Notes: generated from the letters alone by a model not told the origin. Counted from the stretch's first letter, positions 49,135 to 59,556 are shown. The stretch is 64,000 nt of DNA from Coprothermobacter sp. (GCA_013824685.1 PNOG01000006.1:1-64000), one strand, 5' to 3'. Numbers and translations: made by a program.

Positions 49135-49515
49135 CTAAAGTGCCGTCTTCACCAACTCCTGCACTTCCTTGGGTAGTTTGCTCTGGCTCATGATGTAGGC
49201 GCCGTAGATGCCACTCAGACCTGTAGCAAGAGCCTTGCGAACTGACTGGTTGGCAGCTGCACCAGCATCGTTGCGAAGAATCTTCTCGATATGAACGGGA
49301 ATGCGATACTCGTACAGGTCGTCTTCCCAGATCATCTGGTCAGACGTGAACGCCTTACCGCTTACCGTCGCAACGAGGACTCCCTCCTTGCCGACCAGCA
49401 GGACCATGGTCTCACCCTGATCCCACTTGCTAAACCGTGAGCGGTTCGAACCCCAGACTCCGTTCTTCACGACAACGTCCGCAACCTTCCACGAATCAAC
49501 GCGCGCGACTCTCAT
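49135..49515 (-). CDS. Small EVE/PUA-like protein at the end of the restriction operon
   Basis: A 126-residue protein: MRVARVDSWKVADVVVKNGV, WDQGETMVLLVGKEGVLVATV, IWEDDLYEYRIPVHIEKIL. The order of beta strands and the W-E-D-x-x-Y-x-Y-R segment resemble EVE/PUA-like modified-base readers; I am not certain. GGAGGAG precedes the ATG. It lies 56 bases after the Res gene on the same strand. If it reads a methylated base, it would suit a modification-dependent step. Confidence 0.45.
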   Translation of the reverse strand: MRVARVDSWKVADVVVKNGVWGSNRSRFSKWDQGETMVLLVGKEGVLVATVSGKAFTSDQMIWEDDLYEYRIPVHIEKILRNDAGAAANQSVRKALATGLSGIYGAYIMSQSKLPKEVQELVKTAL

Positions 49516-49571
49516 AGTCTCCTCCCAGCTTCCGTGTGATGTTGCTCCCTGACAATCTGCTACGCGTCAGG

Positions 49572-52500
49572 CTACCGGACCACCGGCGTATCGTCGCTGC
49601 TCGCCAACGCATCCTCGAGAGTGACAGCGGTCACGAACCGCGCTGGGTTCTCGCCTATTGCGAGATCCTTGAAGTGGGCTTTGCCGCACGTGATCTTGGC
49701 CCGTTCCCGATCTCGAAGTTCGTCGAAGAGCAGACTGCTCTTGGTCTCAACGACCAGATAGAGTCGCTCGCTGTCATCGGTGTTGGCAACGACAGCCCAG
49801 TCGGGGTTGTAGCTGCCCAGTGGCGTGGGCACAGTGAACCAGCCGGGCAGTTTGGCATAGACCTTGACGGAGCTGTTCTTCTCCAGCTGGTCCACGAACT
49901 CGGCCTCCGTGTCCGAACCGTATACAACTCGTTCATAGACCGATTTGTTGCTCGTAGCGAGCGAATTCCTGAGGTACCCTCTCAATTCCTCTGTCTCGAA
50001 CAACTCTTGCGCGTAGTAGTCCTGATCACCGATACGCTGGTACTTGATGCCATCAACGAGCAGGAGCCGTTTCGCCCGGTTGATGACCTCAGCCGCAATC
50101 TCGGCAAATTGCTGAGGATTTCGTTTGAAATCGTTCAGACGTCTGCTGTCAATGAGAATTCGCACAAGGCTCCGACGCGTGAGCTCCGTCTGATTCTGCA
50201 GATACGTGAGGAGATCAGGCAACTCGATATTGCGTTCATCCAGCGTCGTGACTGCAGCACCGTCCTTCTCTGTCGCCTCGACGCCGGCCTCGCCGATCGC
50301 GATGTCAGCCTTGTGCCACAGGAGTCGCGCCCGCGCGATTGGAGGAGCTTCCTGCAACCCACGGGTGCAGCTCTCGATGAGCTGCTCATTGTCGAAATGC
50401 ACTCGATATGTGGTCTTGTACTTAATGCGATCCCACAGCGCCTTGAATTCTGCACTGTGCAGTGTCGTTTCGTGGACACGGATTGGCGTTCCTTCGTCGG
50501 CATTCTTTATTTCGAGCCGGCCGGAAACCTTGCGGAGAATCTCCGTGATCTGCCCCATCTGGGCCGCAAACTGCGGTGGAACAGCGAACGTCTTGTCCTT
50601 CAGTGCTTGTTTCAGTGCATCCTCGACCTTGCCATTGGCGCCGATGTAGCCTTGTCCCTGCAGATATGCGAACAACTCCTTGGACTGGTCCAAACCCAAC
50701 GGATGCGACGTCCCGTCGGACTCTTGCACACCTACTTGTGCAAATTGGTGGGACTCGAGGATCCCAAAGCGAATTCCAGTGTCAGTCTCGATTTCCCGCT
50801 GCAGGTTCGCTGCAAACTGCTCGTAGCTCTCCATCGCGACGACGGTCAGCGTGTTCACATCAAACCCGCGTTGTCGATCACCGTTCTGATTGACACATAG
50901 ACGCAGTCCCCTGCCGATGGTCTGACGACGTTCCCGTTCAGTCTGGATGTCGCGCAGAGCACAGATCTGGAAGATGTTCGGGTTGTCCCACCCCTCTCGC
51001 AGAGCCGAGTGAGAAAAGATGAACTTGAGAGGCGTACCCAGGCTCAGCAGGCGCTCCTTGTCCCTCATAATAAGGCTATAGGTGTCGTCATCAGCTTTCG
51101 TGTCACCCCCGGTATCGGCGAGCTCCTCGACTGTCTTGCCACCAACTTTGTGCCTATCGATGGAGAAATACCCGCCGTGGACTTCCTCGGCTTCGTGAGC
51201 CAGATCGGCCTCGCCAAACAGCGTTGCATACTCGGGGTCACTGGCGAAGCGCCGGTACTCCTCCTCGAAGATGCGAGCGTAGTCGCCCTTCACCGGGTTG
51301 CCATCCTGGTCATACTGCCGGTACTTGCTTACCGTATCGACGAAGAACAGGCTGAGCACCTTGATCCCCTGCGGCCTCAGTCGTTTCTCCTTGTCCAAGT
51401 GTTCCTTGATCGTCCGCCGGATCATCTCCCGCTGGACAGCCAACGCGTCGACGTCGCCGTAGGACTCGTCAACCTGCAGCGTGATGTCATCTCCGGGCAC
51501 GTGTAATTCAAGCGATTCCTTTCCCCGTCCGACGCGGATCTCGCCCACGCGGCAGTCCCTATAGACCGCGCGTCCCGTCGTCATCTCGAGATCATCTCCA
51601 TCTTGAACGACGGCATGACTTCGCTGCACGCCCGCCCCTGCCTTCACATCCAACTCGACGATGGCACTGATCATGCCCCGCTTGTTGCTGGCAGTAAGCA
51701 GACGGACATAGGGTCTATTGTGAGCGCCTACGACCGTTGCAGATGCAACCTCAATCTGCTTGACCAGCTTGCGCTCGTAGGCATCGACAGCATCGAGACG
51801 ATAGACCATGTTGTATTTATTAACGTGCGTGGCCGAGTAGCGCAGAGTGCACAATGCCTGCATATCGTCCAGAGCTTTCTTGCCTTGCCCTTCCAAGCCT
51901 CCGTCGACACTCTGTGGTTCATCGACAATGACAATGGCATTCGTCGCCCGGACGAGGTCAATTGGTTTCTCGCCGCCCGTCTTCTCGCTGTCCTTGTAAA
52001 GGTTGTTGACGTCTTTCTTGTTGATTGCGCCCACCGTCATCACCATGAACTGGATGTTGGGGCTCGTAGCGAAATTGCGGACCTGCCCCAATTTGGACGA
52101 ATCGTAGATGAAGTACTCGAACGGGACACCGGCGTATAGCTGCCGGAAGTGCTGCTCGGTCATCTGGAGCGTTTTGTAGACGCCCTCCTTGATGGCAATA
52201 GAGGGGACCACGATGACGAATTTGCTGAAGCCGAATCGCTGGTGAAGCTCGAAGGCAGTGCGCAGATAGACATACGTCTTGCCCGTCCCGGTCTCCATCT
52301 CGACCGTGAAGTTATATGAGCCAAGTTGCTCCGATGGGGCCAGTCCGTTGCGGAGTTGAACATCCTTCAGGTTCTTGAGTATCTCATCATCGAGGAGCGT
52401 CATCCTGTTGCCGATGCCTAGATCACTCTCGAGGCCTGGCAGGTACTCTCCGTTCAAAGCACTCTTGGTGACAGTGAATTCGGTCCGACAGATCTCTTCA

Positions 52501-52574
52501 CCACGGAAAAGGTCGCAGACGGCATCAATGGCCTGAAGCTGATAATCCAGGTTCGGCTCGAAACGGAACTTCAT
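49572..52574 (-). CDS. res: Type III restriction-like Res subunit (helicase-nuclease)
   Basis: A 1000-residue protein. SF2 helicase motif I VEMETGTGKTYVYLRTAFEL (about 90-110), motif II AIVIVDEPQSV (DEPQ), motif III LRYSATHV, and motifs IV-VI FSHSALREGWDNPN and RQTIGRGLRLCVNQNG. The C-terminal endonuclease core is SYNPDWAVV...LYLVVETKSS, the PD-(D/E)xK motif. Type III Res cuts unmethylated DNA only with Mod. Its ATG overlaps the RhuM stop by four bases. Full length and intact. Confidence 0.93.
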   Translation of the reverse strand: MKFRFEPNLDYQLQAIDAVCDLFRGEEICRTEFTVTKSALNGEYLPGLESDLGIGNRMTLLDDEILKNLKDVQLRNGLAPSEQLGSYNFTVEMETGTGKTYVYLRTAFELHQRFGFSKFVIVVPSIAIKEGVYKTLQMTEQHFRQLYAGVPFEYFIYDSSKLGQVRNFATSPNIQFMVMTVGAINKKDVNNLYKDSEKTGGEKPIDLVRATNAIVIVDEPQSVDGGLEGQGKKALDDMQALCTLRYSATHVNKYNMVYRLDAVDAYERKLVKQIEVASATVVGAHNRPYVRLLTASNKRGMISAIVELDVKAGAGVQRSHAVVQDGDDLEMTTGRAVYRDCRVGEIRVGRGKESLELHVPGDDITLQVDESYGDVDALAVQREMIRRTIKEHLDKEKRLRPQGIKVLSLFFVDTVSKYRQYDQDGNPVKGDYARIFEEEYRRFASDPEYATLFGEADLAHEAEEVHGGYFSIDRHKVGGKTVEELADTGGDTKADDDTYSLIMRDKERLLSLGTPLKFIFSHSALREGWDNPNIFQICALRDIQTERERRQTIGRGLRLCVNQNGDRQRGFDVNTLTVVAMESYEQFAANLQREIETDTGIRFGILESHQFAQVGVQESDGTSHPLGLDQSKELFAYLQGQGYIGANGKVEDALKQALKDKTFAVPPQFAAQMGQITEILRKVSGRLEIKNADEGTPIRVHETTLHSAEFKALWDRIKYKTTYRVHFDNEQLIESCTRGLQEAPPIARARLLWHKADIAIGEAGVEATEKDGAAVTTLDERNIELPDLLTYLQNQTELTRRSLVRILIDSRRLNDFKRNPQQFAEIAAEVINRAKRLLLVDGIKYQRIGDQDYYAQELFETEELRGYLRNSLATSNKSVYERVVYGSDTEAEFVDQLEKNSSVKVYAKLPGWFTVPTPLGSYNPDWAVVANTDDSERLYLVVETKSSLLFDELRDRERAKITCGKAHFKDLAIGENPARFVTAVTLEDALASSDDTPVVR

Positions 52575-53608
52575 GCCTTGTCCTCGCCCTTGAGGTACTT
52601 CGCCAACGTCAGATCGAAATCCGAGGTGAAGGCCAGATCCTGCTTCACCCGAAACTGTGTGAACTCTTTATGGGCCTTGGCCACCGCCATGTCGTGAGAG
52701 ATTTTCCCTGCATGACGAAGGATTTGCTGGTCCGTGAAGTTCAAGAACTTCTCCACGTGCTTCAGCCAGTCCTTCATCGTCATCACCTGCTGATTCAGGG
52801 CACGCAGTTCTGCGAAGTCGATGAACATGCTGACCAGCCGATTGAGCTTGGACACCTCGTTCTCACTCAGGTAGTTCTTGGCGACAGCGACATCGCTACT
52901 CAGAATCTTGCCTTGCGGTCCGTTCTTCCAGGTCGTCAGCCCCATGAACGGCTTATCTGCGTCGACCCGCGTGTAGATGATCTCCGCGGCAGTCTGGCCG
53001 CTCGTTGCAAAGTGCAACTGGTTCTGCACAATCTGGAAGAACAGCTGTGTTTCCTCGCTGTTCCTCTGGTAGTCGCTGCTGCATTGCTCGAACACATCCG
53101 CGATCTTCTGGTAGGCTCGCCGCTCACTGGCGCGAATCTCGCGGATCCGCTCCAGCAACTCGTCAAAGTAGTCCTTGCCGAAGTTACGTCCGTTTTTCAG
53201 CATGTCATCGTTGAGAACGAAGCCCTTGACCATGAATTCCCGCAACGTTTGCGTAGCCCAGATGCGGAAATGCGTCGCCTTGACGGAATTGACACGATAG
53301 CCAGCGGCGATGACCGCATCCAGGTTGTAGAACTCAACCTCGCGGGTAATTTGGCGATCTCCTTCAGCTTGAACTATTTCCATTTTGGAAACAGTTGCCT
53401 CACGCACCAATTCCCCACTGGCATAGATATTCTTCAGGTGCTTGTTGATTGCCGGTATCCGCACGCCAAAAAGGTCGGCGATGGAACGCTGTGTGAGCCA
53501 GAAATTGTCGGCCTCAAAGAACACATCCACGGTCACCTTGCCATCGGCGGTCGTGTAGAGGATGACACGGCTGCTTTGCCCAGAAGGCACGATCTTGTCG
53601 CTCATCAC
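52571..53608 (-). CDS. RhuM-family protein between mod and res
   Basis: A 345-residue RhuM protein: VDVFFEADNFWLTQRSIADL, LFGVRIPAINKHLKNIY, VEFYNLDAVIAAGYRVNS and IWATQTLREFMVKGF. The N-terminal part has a helix-turn-helix-like QRSIADLFGV. RhuM was first named in Salmonella pathogenicity island 3, and its relatives are common next to restriction genes. Four-base overlaps with both mod and res show that it is translated as part of the system. It may regulate or couple them. Confidence 0.9.
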   Translation of the reverse strand: MMSDKIVPSGQSSRVILYTTADGKVTVDVFFEADNFWLTQRSIADLFGVRIPAINKHLKNIYASGELVREATVSKMEIVQAEGDRQITREVEFYNLDAVIAAGYRVNSVKATHFRIWATQTLREFMVKGFVLNDDMLKNGRNFGKDYFDELLERIREIRASERRAYQKIADVFEQCSSDYQRNSEETQLFFQIVQNQLHFATSGQTAAEIIYTRVDADKPFMGLTTWKNGPQGKILSSDVAVAKNYLSENEVSKLNRLVSMFIDFAELRALNQQVMTMKDWLKHVEKFLNFTDQQILRHAGKISHDMAVAKAHKEFTQFRVKQDLAFTSDFDLTLAKYLKGEDKA

Positions 53609-55560
53609 AGACTCTCGACGTGCTCAAGCCCTGCCTGCTGCAGGATGGCAGCGAGGTTGGTCTTGGCCACATCGTCCACGAAGCCGCTGTCACGGAACAC
53701 ACACGTTGTGTCGCCAGCAGGCGCAAGCTCCTTGTGCCATGCAACGATACCCTGGGCAAGGGGCTCTGCCTCATCACGCGATATGCCAGGAGCTAGACAC
53801 ACGATCAGCGTCCCTGCACCCACGGAGTGTACTGTCTTGCCGGCAATGACCCGGGTCTCCATCGGAACGCACAGGTCCAGGCCGCGCTTGAGAAGCAGCT
53901 CATACAGGATGTCATTCTCAGTACGATCAGTCTTGAGGTGTTCCACCGAATCCAGTAATGAATCGGTCACGTTGTCGGGATTGGGATCCCACTCACGAAT
54001 GTTGGTGGAAGCCAGCTTGAAGACACGGAAACCGAGATCTCCCGCGAACAACGGGTTCTCTTCTTTGATCTTCTTCGCAGCTCGGCGGAGGCGTTCTTTG
54101 CACAGATCGGCGATGGTGTGCATTGTCCCAGGATCTTCGTCTTCGACTGGCTCCGGAAGTTGAATCAATACAGCCCTCCGGTTCCCGTTGTCAGTTGCGT
54201 TAAGGGCATAGACAGCGTGCCCGGTCGTACCGGAACCGGCGAATAGGTCTAGAACTACATCCCGCTGGTCGGCTCGCGTGAATATGTCCACCAGATACTG
54301 AAGGAGGAACACGGGCTTCGGATAGGAGAACTCCAGCCCCCATGCAGCGAGCATGCTGCTATTCTGCTTAGTTGTGCCCACATTGCGGATCACTGAGAGC
54401 ACGTGTCCTTGGGCTTCGGAACGCTTCTTGTAGCCGTAGATTGCGCCGGTCGCAGTCACAGCGAACCAAGTCTCTTTGCCACTACTATCGCGGATTGGGA
54501 CGCACCCGTTGTTGATGAACAGCTCTAGGAGATTCCGCGAACTCCATCCACTCGTCACACGAGCCTGCTGCGACAGCGTCCCCCCAGACACGACGATGCG
54601 GTCCAAGATGTGGGGCCATTGATCTGCGCGGACATTGATCACGCCCTCCTGAAATGCTGCAGGAAATCCGGCTGGGAGCACGACTGTCGACGGTGGATTG
54701 GCGGGGCCATTCTTCGTAATCGAGTTCTCGATCTCATCGTTGTAGAGCTTGCTTGTTTCCTCAATGTTCGGATCGATCACATTCGGAGAAGCAAGTGCCT
54801 CCAAGCGCCGAACATAGCCGATGATGTACTCGTGCACGCCCTTAATCTTACTCTGCTGGTCTACGTTTCCTTCGTTGTTCCAGACAAACTGGCAGAGGAA
54901 GTTCTCCTCGCCAAAGACATCGCTCAACATGAAGCGAAGAGCGGGAGCCTCAATGTCGTTGAGCGACACAAGTAACACGCCATCGTCCCTGAGAAGCGTT
55001 CTGGCCAGCTTCAGCCGGGGGTACATCATGTTGAGCCAGTCAGTATGGAAGCGTCCACTGGACTCAGTGTTACTGCTCAGCCTCCTGCCACTTTCCAATT
55101 GCCCGGTGAGTTCCATGTAGTTCTGAATGCTGTCTCGGTAGTCATCCGGGTACACGAAGTCGTTGCCCGTGTTGTAGGGCGGATCCATGTAGATGAGCTT
55201 CACCTTGCCAGCGTAGCTCTTCTGCAGGAGCTTGAGGACTTCAAGATTGTCGCCCTCGATCATCAGGTTCTGCGTGGTATCCCAGTCAACTGATTCCTGG
55301 GGGCATGGACGCAGGGTACCTGTCGAGGGGGTGAGTGCCAGCCGGCGAGCAGCACGCTTGCCATGCCAGTTGAGTCCGTACTTCTCTTCCTCGTCCACCA
55401 CGGTCTGGCCCACCAGCTGCTTCAGCACGTCCTCGTTGACAGCAGCACCATCAGCGCCTTCTGTCACCAGCTCTGGGAACAGTGTCTTGAGTTGCCTGAT
55501 GTTCTCTGCAATCACGTCGGCAGATACAGCTCGTGCATCGTTAGCTCCAATCCTGTCCAT
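53605..55560 (-). CDS. mod: Type III-like Mod DNA methyltransferase
   Basis: A 651-residue beta-class adenine methyltransferase: catalytic motif KLIYMDPPYNTGNDF (near residue 125), target region in the middle, and the AdoMet motif VLDLFAGSGTTGHAVYALN near residue 450. It marks the host site and guides Res. I start at the ATG at 55,560, which has GGAGG four bases ahead; a longer reading overlaps DUF4391. Length is typical of type III Mod. Confidence 0.94.
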   Translation of the reverse strand: MDRIGANDARAVSADVIAENIRQLKTLFPELVTEGADGAAVNEDVLKQLVGQTVVDEEEKYGLNWHGKRAARRLALTPSTGTLRPCPQESVDWDTTQNLMIEGDNLEVLKLLQKSYAGKVKLIYMDPPYNTGNDFVYPDDYRDSIQNYMELTGQLESGRRLSSNTESSGRFHTDWLNMMYPRLKLARTLLRDDGVLLVSLNDIEAPALRFMLSDVFGEENFLCQFVWNNEGNVDQQSKIKGVHEYIIGYVRRLEALASPNVIDPNIEETSKLYNDEIENSITKNGPANPPSTVVLPAGFPAAFQEGVINVRADQWPHILDRIVVSGGTLSQQARVTSGWSSRNLLELFINNGCVPIRDSSGKETWFAVTATGAIYGYKKRSEAQGHVLSVIRNVGTTKQNSSMLAAWGLEFSYPKPVFLLQYLVDIFTRADQRDVVLDLFAGSGTTGHAVYALNATDNGNRRAVLIQLPEPVEDEDPGTMHTIADLCKERLRRAAKKIKEENPLFAGDLGFRVFKLASTNIREWDPNPDNVTDSLLDSVEHLKTDRTENDILYELLLKRGLDLCVPMETRVIAGKTVHSVGAGTLIVCLAPGISRDEAEPLAQGIVAWHKELAPAGDTTCVFRDSGFVDDVAKTNLAAILQQAGLEHVESL

Positions 55561-55573
55561 TTCTCCTCCGTTC

Positions 55574-56332
55574 CTACAGTTGGTCGCGCGCAGCAGCATA
55601 TTCTTCCTGCAAGCGCTTCAATTCGATATTCAACGCTGCCAGGCGAGGCAGTTGCTTCTCCTTCCTCGCAGCTGATCGCAGCTTCGTCATCCTGTCCTGC
55701 AGGCGAATACATGTCTGCAAAGCCTCACGACGCCGTACAGCGCGCTCGGGCGATGTCAATATGACGTACCGTCCGGTCACCTGCGCCGCCTCCAGTGCCA
55801 GTATAGCGTCCATCCATCCCTGATACAGCGCGTACAACGTACTCTGCGGCTGACGAGCCAGCAGCAACCCACGCATGAACGTGACGGCGAGTTCCTGACT
55901 CTCCACGTCATCGAGACGCACCTGAACAACGTCACCGTCAAGTACGGTAGCCCCGGTCTCGCTTTGCGACCACCGTTTGTGGGCAAGAGACATGGACACG
56001 AGCGGAGGCTGCTCGGTTATCAGAACGACGGGATACGGAACCGCTCGGTGCACTAGCTCCTCGACTCGGTCTGGTTTTGCCTTAGCTCGCAGTTTCAGAG
56101 CGAGCACTGCTATCTCGAGATACTCGCGCGCGGCGTCACGATATGGAGCAACACCGATGGTCGTAGGTTTCAGCGCGGCCAGCCACTCGAGCTCCTCAAC
56201 GCCATTCTCGATGAGACGCCGGTCACCCGGAGTCGGAGCACCCGACTCCGTGAGTATCTTCTTGGGGACCCGCTGGTTTACGTCTGCCCCGGTCGGTAAG
56301 CCAAGAGCAGCAATCAGGTCAGATCGTGTCAA
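55574..56332 (-). CDS. DUF4391 protein
   Basis: A 252-residue protein: LIAALGLPTGADVNQRVPKK near the start, ELEWLAALKPTTIGVAPYRD and a C-terminal coiled-coil-like tail (AALNIELKRLQEEYAAARDQ). DUF4391 genes are often found between SNF2-type helicase and methyltransferase genes in defence loci; no activity is known. It overlaps the helicase stop by four bases. The mod start follows 13 bases after its stop. Confidence 0.85.
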   Translation of the reverse strand: MTRSDLIAALGLPTGADVNQRVPKKILTESGAPTPGDRRLIENGVEELEWLAALKPTTIGVAPYRDAAREYLEIAVLALKLRAKAKPDRVEELVHRAVPYPVVLITEQPPLVSMSLAHKRWSQSETGATVLDGDVVQVRLDDVESQELAVTFMRGLLLARQPQSTLYALYQGWMDAILALEAAQVTGRYVILTSPERAVRRREALQTCIRLQDRMTKLRSAARKEKQLPRLAALNIELKRLQEEYAAARDQL

Positions 56333-59300
56333 GACGTCGCCCTCGGCAGTATCACGAGAAACGCGACAACCTCGAAGTCGTTGATTCCTGCGTACTCTCC
56401 CTTAAGTGCATGGGTACCACCAGGAGAGAACAGGCTGGCGACGGCCCGTTCCTGTCCTTTGCCGACCACCGACGCTACAGCAGTCGCCAGCAGGCCTTGA
56501 GGCACATGCATATCCTCGCCGCCGTGTGTCGCCTTCTCGAAACGATTGCAGGCGCGCGCATCCGGCAGGTCACGTCCGAGACACGTCCGTTTGAGTCGGT
56601 CCAGGATCTGCCGCGCTTGTGTGCATTGCAGGAGCACCGCGCCCTGATCACTCACATGCACCAGGTAGTATGGCGCTAGAGGGTATCCGGCATCGACGGC
56701 GCTTCCAGCTGCCTCTCCCTCGGCACGCAGGCAGAAGACGATGCCAGGCTCAACCTCACCATCGGCCTCGGTCACAGCATACGCTCCAACCGGCAGCTCC
56801 GGGACCGCGCCGCCATGGTCCTTGGTGTAGTCGGACAGGTCAATGCGGAAATCGGTGAGCGTAAGGTCCGTGATAGAGACCCCCGTGGACAAGTCCTCGA
56901 GGTCGATGACAGCATCCTGTAGCTTGAGAAGCTGCTTGCGGCGATACTCCAGATCGTTCATCTGGTTGCCCGATTGCTGCTCGATGAGGTTCTCCTCCCC
57001 CGTCGCAGAGACGTCCAGTAGGACCATGCGGCCACTTACGCGCTGCTCAAGCTTGATGTACTCATCCAGCTCCATGTTCGGCCAGAAATTGACCAGCTGG
57101 ATGCGGTCGTTGGGGGAACCGATACGGTCGATGCGTCCGAACCGCTGGATGATACGTACCGGATTCCAGTGAATGTCGTAGTTCACCACCCAATCACAGT
57201 CCTGCAGGTTCTGACCTTCTGAGAGGCAGTCGGTGGTAATCAGCAGGTCCAGGTTCCCCTCGCTTGCAAGGTCCTCGGGTCGTTCCTTGGCGAGAGGGGC
57301 AAATGCCGAAAGGATCGACGAGAACTCCCTGCGCAGGTGGGGCAGGGTCGCTTGGTTGCGTCCTGCTCCTGTCACGACGGCGGACTCGATCCCGAGCTCG
57401 CGCTTTGCCCACGGAGCGAGCTGCGCGTAGAGATACTCGGCCGTGTCGGCAAACGCCGTGAAGACGATGACCTTTCGGTTGCCGCTGTTGATCGGTTCCT
57501 GACACTTGAGGGCAATGCTATCCCGCAGAGCTGCCAGCTTCGCATCACGATCCGGTCTCACCTGTCGAGCGGCTGCATACAGCGTCTTCAGCCGGTTCCG
57601 GTCCTCCACCAGGTCCTGCTTCCAGCGCACCAGGTCCACATCTTGCAGCAGAACCTTAACCTTTCGCCCCACGAGCAGGCTTTCAAACGCCGCGTCATCG
57701 ATATCGACATCGGCAATGTCGAGCTCCTCGACCTCCCTCGTCTGAGACTCTATTCGTGCAAGTGTTGCCTCGACATCGTCGATCTGTCGCTTCACGGTCA
57801 GAGCAAACGACGAAATGGAACTCTCCATGCGCTTGAGCACGTTGACTCGCAGTAACTGGATCAAGCTCTCTTCGCGGTCGACTTGCCGGAAGAACCCCTT
57901 GCCCCCTTGGAGCTCAGTCCCGTACTTCTTGTCATATGCTTCCTGTCTGGAGGGCAGCACATACCGTAACGGAGCGTAGGAAGCCAGGTGCAGGCGACGG
58001 ATCTCAAGGTTGATGCTGCGAATCGAGGGGAACTCTCCAGCTATGTCGACATCGGGCTTGATGTTGATGGGTTTGAGGCGCTCAGGAAACCGCCCTGTTT
58101 CCGCTGTCCCGTAGTACTTCTCGATGTGCTTGCGCGATCGAGCAATGGTGAGGAGGTCGAGCAACGTGAAGTAGTCAAATCCCAACATGTCCACCAGCGC
58201 CGTTGGCGTCCTCTCCTTCTCGCTGAGTTCCAGCCACCGGTTGAACTGCTTCTGGGCAAGACGGGTTGTGCTGTCGATGCTGCCAATCCCCTGATCCACA
58301 AGCGCGGTGTCGTCACCCTCCGTGGCAAAGGCGATCTGGTTGCGCAGGTCGGCCAAGCGGTTGTTGACCGGCGTCGCTGACAGCATCAGCACGCGCGTTC
58401 GCACTCCTTCCTGGACCACCTTTCGCATGAGGCGATCATAGCGCGTCTCGCCACCCTGCTCTGGTGTGCGCTTGTTGCGAAAGTTGTGCGATTCATCGAT
58501 GACAACGAGGTCGTAGTTGCCCCAGTTCACATGGGCAAGATCGATATCGCCCGACAGACCGCCATCGCGCGAGAGGTCCGTATGATTGAGCACGTCATAG
58601 TTGAACCGATCTGCAGCCAGGACATTCCGGCGATCGTTCGCCTTGTAGAGTGTCCAGTTGTCCCGCAGCCTCTTCGGGCACAGGACCAGCACGCGGTCAT
58701 TGCGCAGCTCGTGATATTTGATGACGGCTAGGGCCTCGAATGTCTTGCCCAGTCCGACACTGTCGGCGAGGATGCAGCCGCCAAATCGGTTGAGCTTATC
58801 GATGGCTCCCACGGCACCGTCGCGCTGAAACTTGTAGAGCTTCTTCCAAACGACAGTATTGCGGATGCCAGTTGCACTCTTGACCACCGCTTCTTCATCC
58901 AGCTCGTCTCCACGCATGTGAAACAGCTCCAGAAGGATCTGGTAGTAGATGCGAGAGGCAGGTACTCGATCGCTCAGGGCCCGGAGCTGAGACAGCAAAT
59001 CCTCTTTCGCCTGGGACGAGTCGGGCATGGCATTCCACAGCGACTCGTACCATGCTGCGAACATCGCCACTTCCTCGTGGCTCTCAGCGCACTGAATCAG
59101 ACTCGTATGATTGCCCGGCGTCAGGCCGAGGCCGTCAGTCGTCAGCGGACAACTGCCAGTGATAATACGGTCGCCAGCGCCGTCAGCATGACGAACAACG
59201 TATGCAGATTGAGGCAGTGGCGATGGCGATGCACGTACCTCGGACTTGTCCTGCAGCCACTGTGCACATTCACGAGCAAGCCACGCTGTCTGTAGACGGT

Positions 59301-59526
59301 TGCGAGCAGCCCGGTCCGCCGGTGAGCCGAGTAGTCCAAGGTCCACGCTATCTACGAGTGGCAAGATAAGTCTGGAGTGCTTCTGATGCGCGAGCAAATC
59401 CTGCAATTCGCGTACTGCAAAGAGGGAGAATGCAGGAGAAGCGATGTCCAGCAACGCGTCCGGGCCGTCAGCCTCACGCAATGCGTCAATGACTCGATCG
59501 GTTCCAGCGTTACTAATTAGCCTCAT
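56329..59526 (-). CDS. PLD-domain/SNF2-type helicase
   Basis: A 1065-residue protein and the first gene of the restriction operon. Residues about 1-130 look like the PLD-like domain of defence helicases (MRLISNAGTDRVIDALREAD...). SF2/SNF2 motifs: I GGCILADSVGLGKTFEALAV, II YDLVVIDESHNFRN, III MLSATPVNNR, V LLITTDCLSEGQNLQ and VI IQRFGRIDRIGSPNDRI. No phospholipase-type HKD is evident in what I read. GGAGGG precedes the ATG. It could translocate on DNA for the Mod/Res enzymes or act on its own. Similar helicases occur in DISARM-type loci. Confidence 0.88.
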   Translation of the reverse strand: MRLISNAGTDRVIDALREADGPDALLDIASPAFSLFAVRELQDLLAHQKHSRLILPLVDSVDLGLLGSPADRAARNRLQTAWLARECAQWLQDKSEVRASPSPLPQSAYVVRHADGAGDRIITGSCPLTTDGLGLTPGNHTSLIQCAESHEEVAMFAAWYESLWNAMPDSSQAKEDLLSQLRALSDRVPASRIYYQILLELFHMRGDELDEEAVVKSATGIRNTVVWKKLYKFQRDGAVGAIDKLNRFGGCILADSVGLGKTFEALAVIKYHELRNDRVLVLCPKRLRDNWTLYKANDRRNVLAADRFNYDVLNHTDLSRDGGLSGDIDLAHVNWGNYDLVVIDESHNFRNKRTPEQGGETRYDRLMRKVVQEGVRTRVLMLSATPVNNRLADLRNQIAFATEGDDTALVDQGIGSIDSTTRLAQKQFNRWLELSEKERTPTALVDMLGFDYFTLLDLLTIARSRKHIEKYYGTAETGRFPERLKPINIKPDVDIAGEFPSIRSINLEIRRLHLASYAPLRYVLPSRQEAYDKKYGTELQGGKGFFRQVDREESLIQLLRVNVLKRMESSISSFALTVKRQIDDVEATLARIESQTREVEELDIADVDIDDAAFESLLVGRKVKVLLQDVDLVRWKQDLVEDRNRLKTLYAAARQVRPDRDAKLAALRDSIALKCQEPINSGNRKVIVFTAFADTAEYLYAQLAPWAKRELGIESAVVTGAGRNQATLPHLRREFSSILSAFAPLAKERPEDLASEGNLDLLITTDCLSEGQNLQDCDWVVNYDIHWNPVRIIQRFGRIDRIGSPNDRIQLVNFWPNMELDEYIKLEQRVSGRMVLLDVSATGEENLIEQQSGNQMNDLEYRRKQLLKLQDAVIDLEDLSTGVSITDLTLTDFRIDLSDYTKDHGGAVPELPVGAYAVTEADGEVEPGIVFCLRAEGEAAGSAVDAGYPLAPYYLVHVSDQGAVLLQCTQARQILDRLKRTCLGRDLPDARACNRFEKATHGGEDMHVPQGLLATAVASVVGKGQERAVASLFSPGGTHALKGEYAGINDFEVVAFLVILPRATS

Positions 59527-59556
59527 GAATGCCCTCCTGTTGCGTTAAATCCGAAT

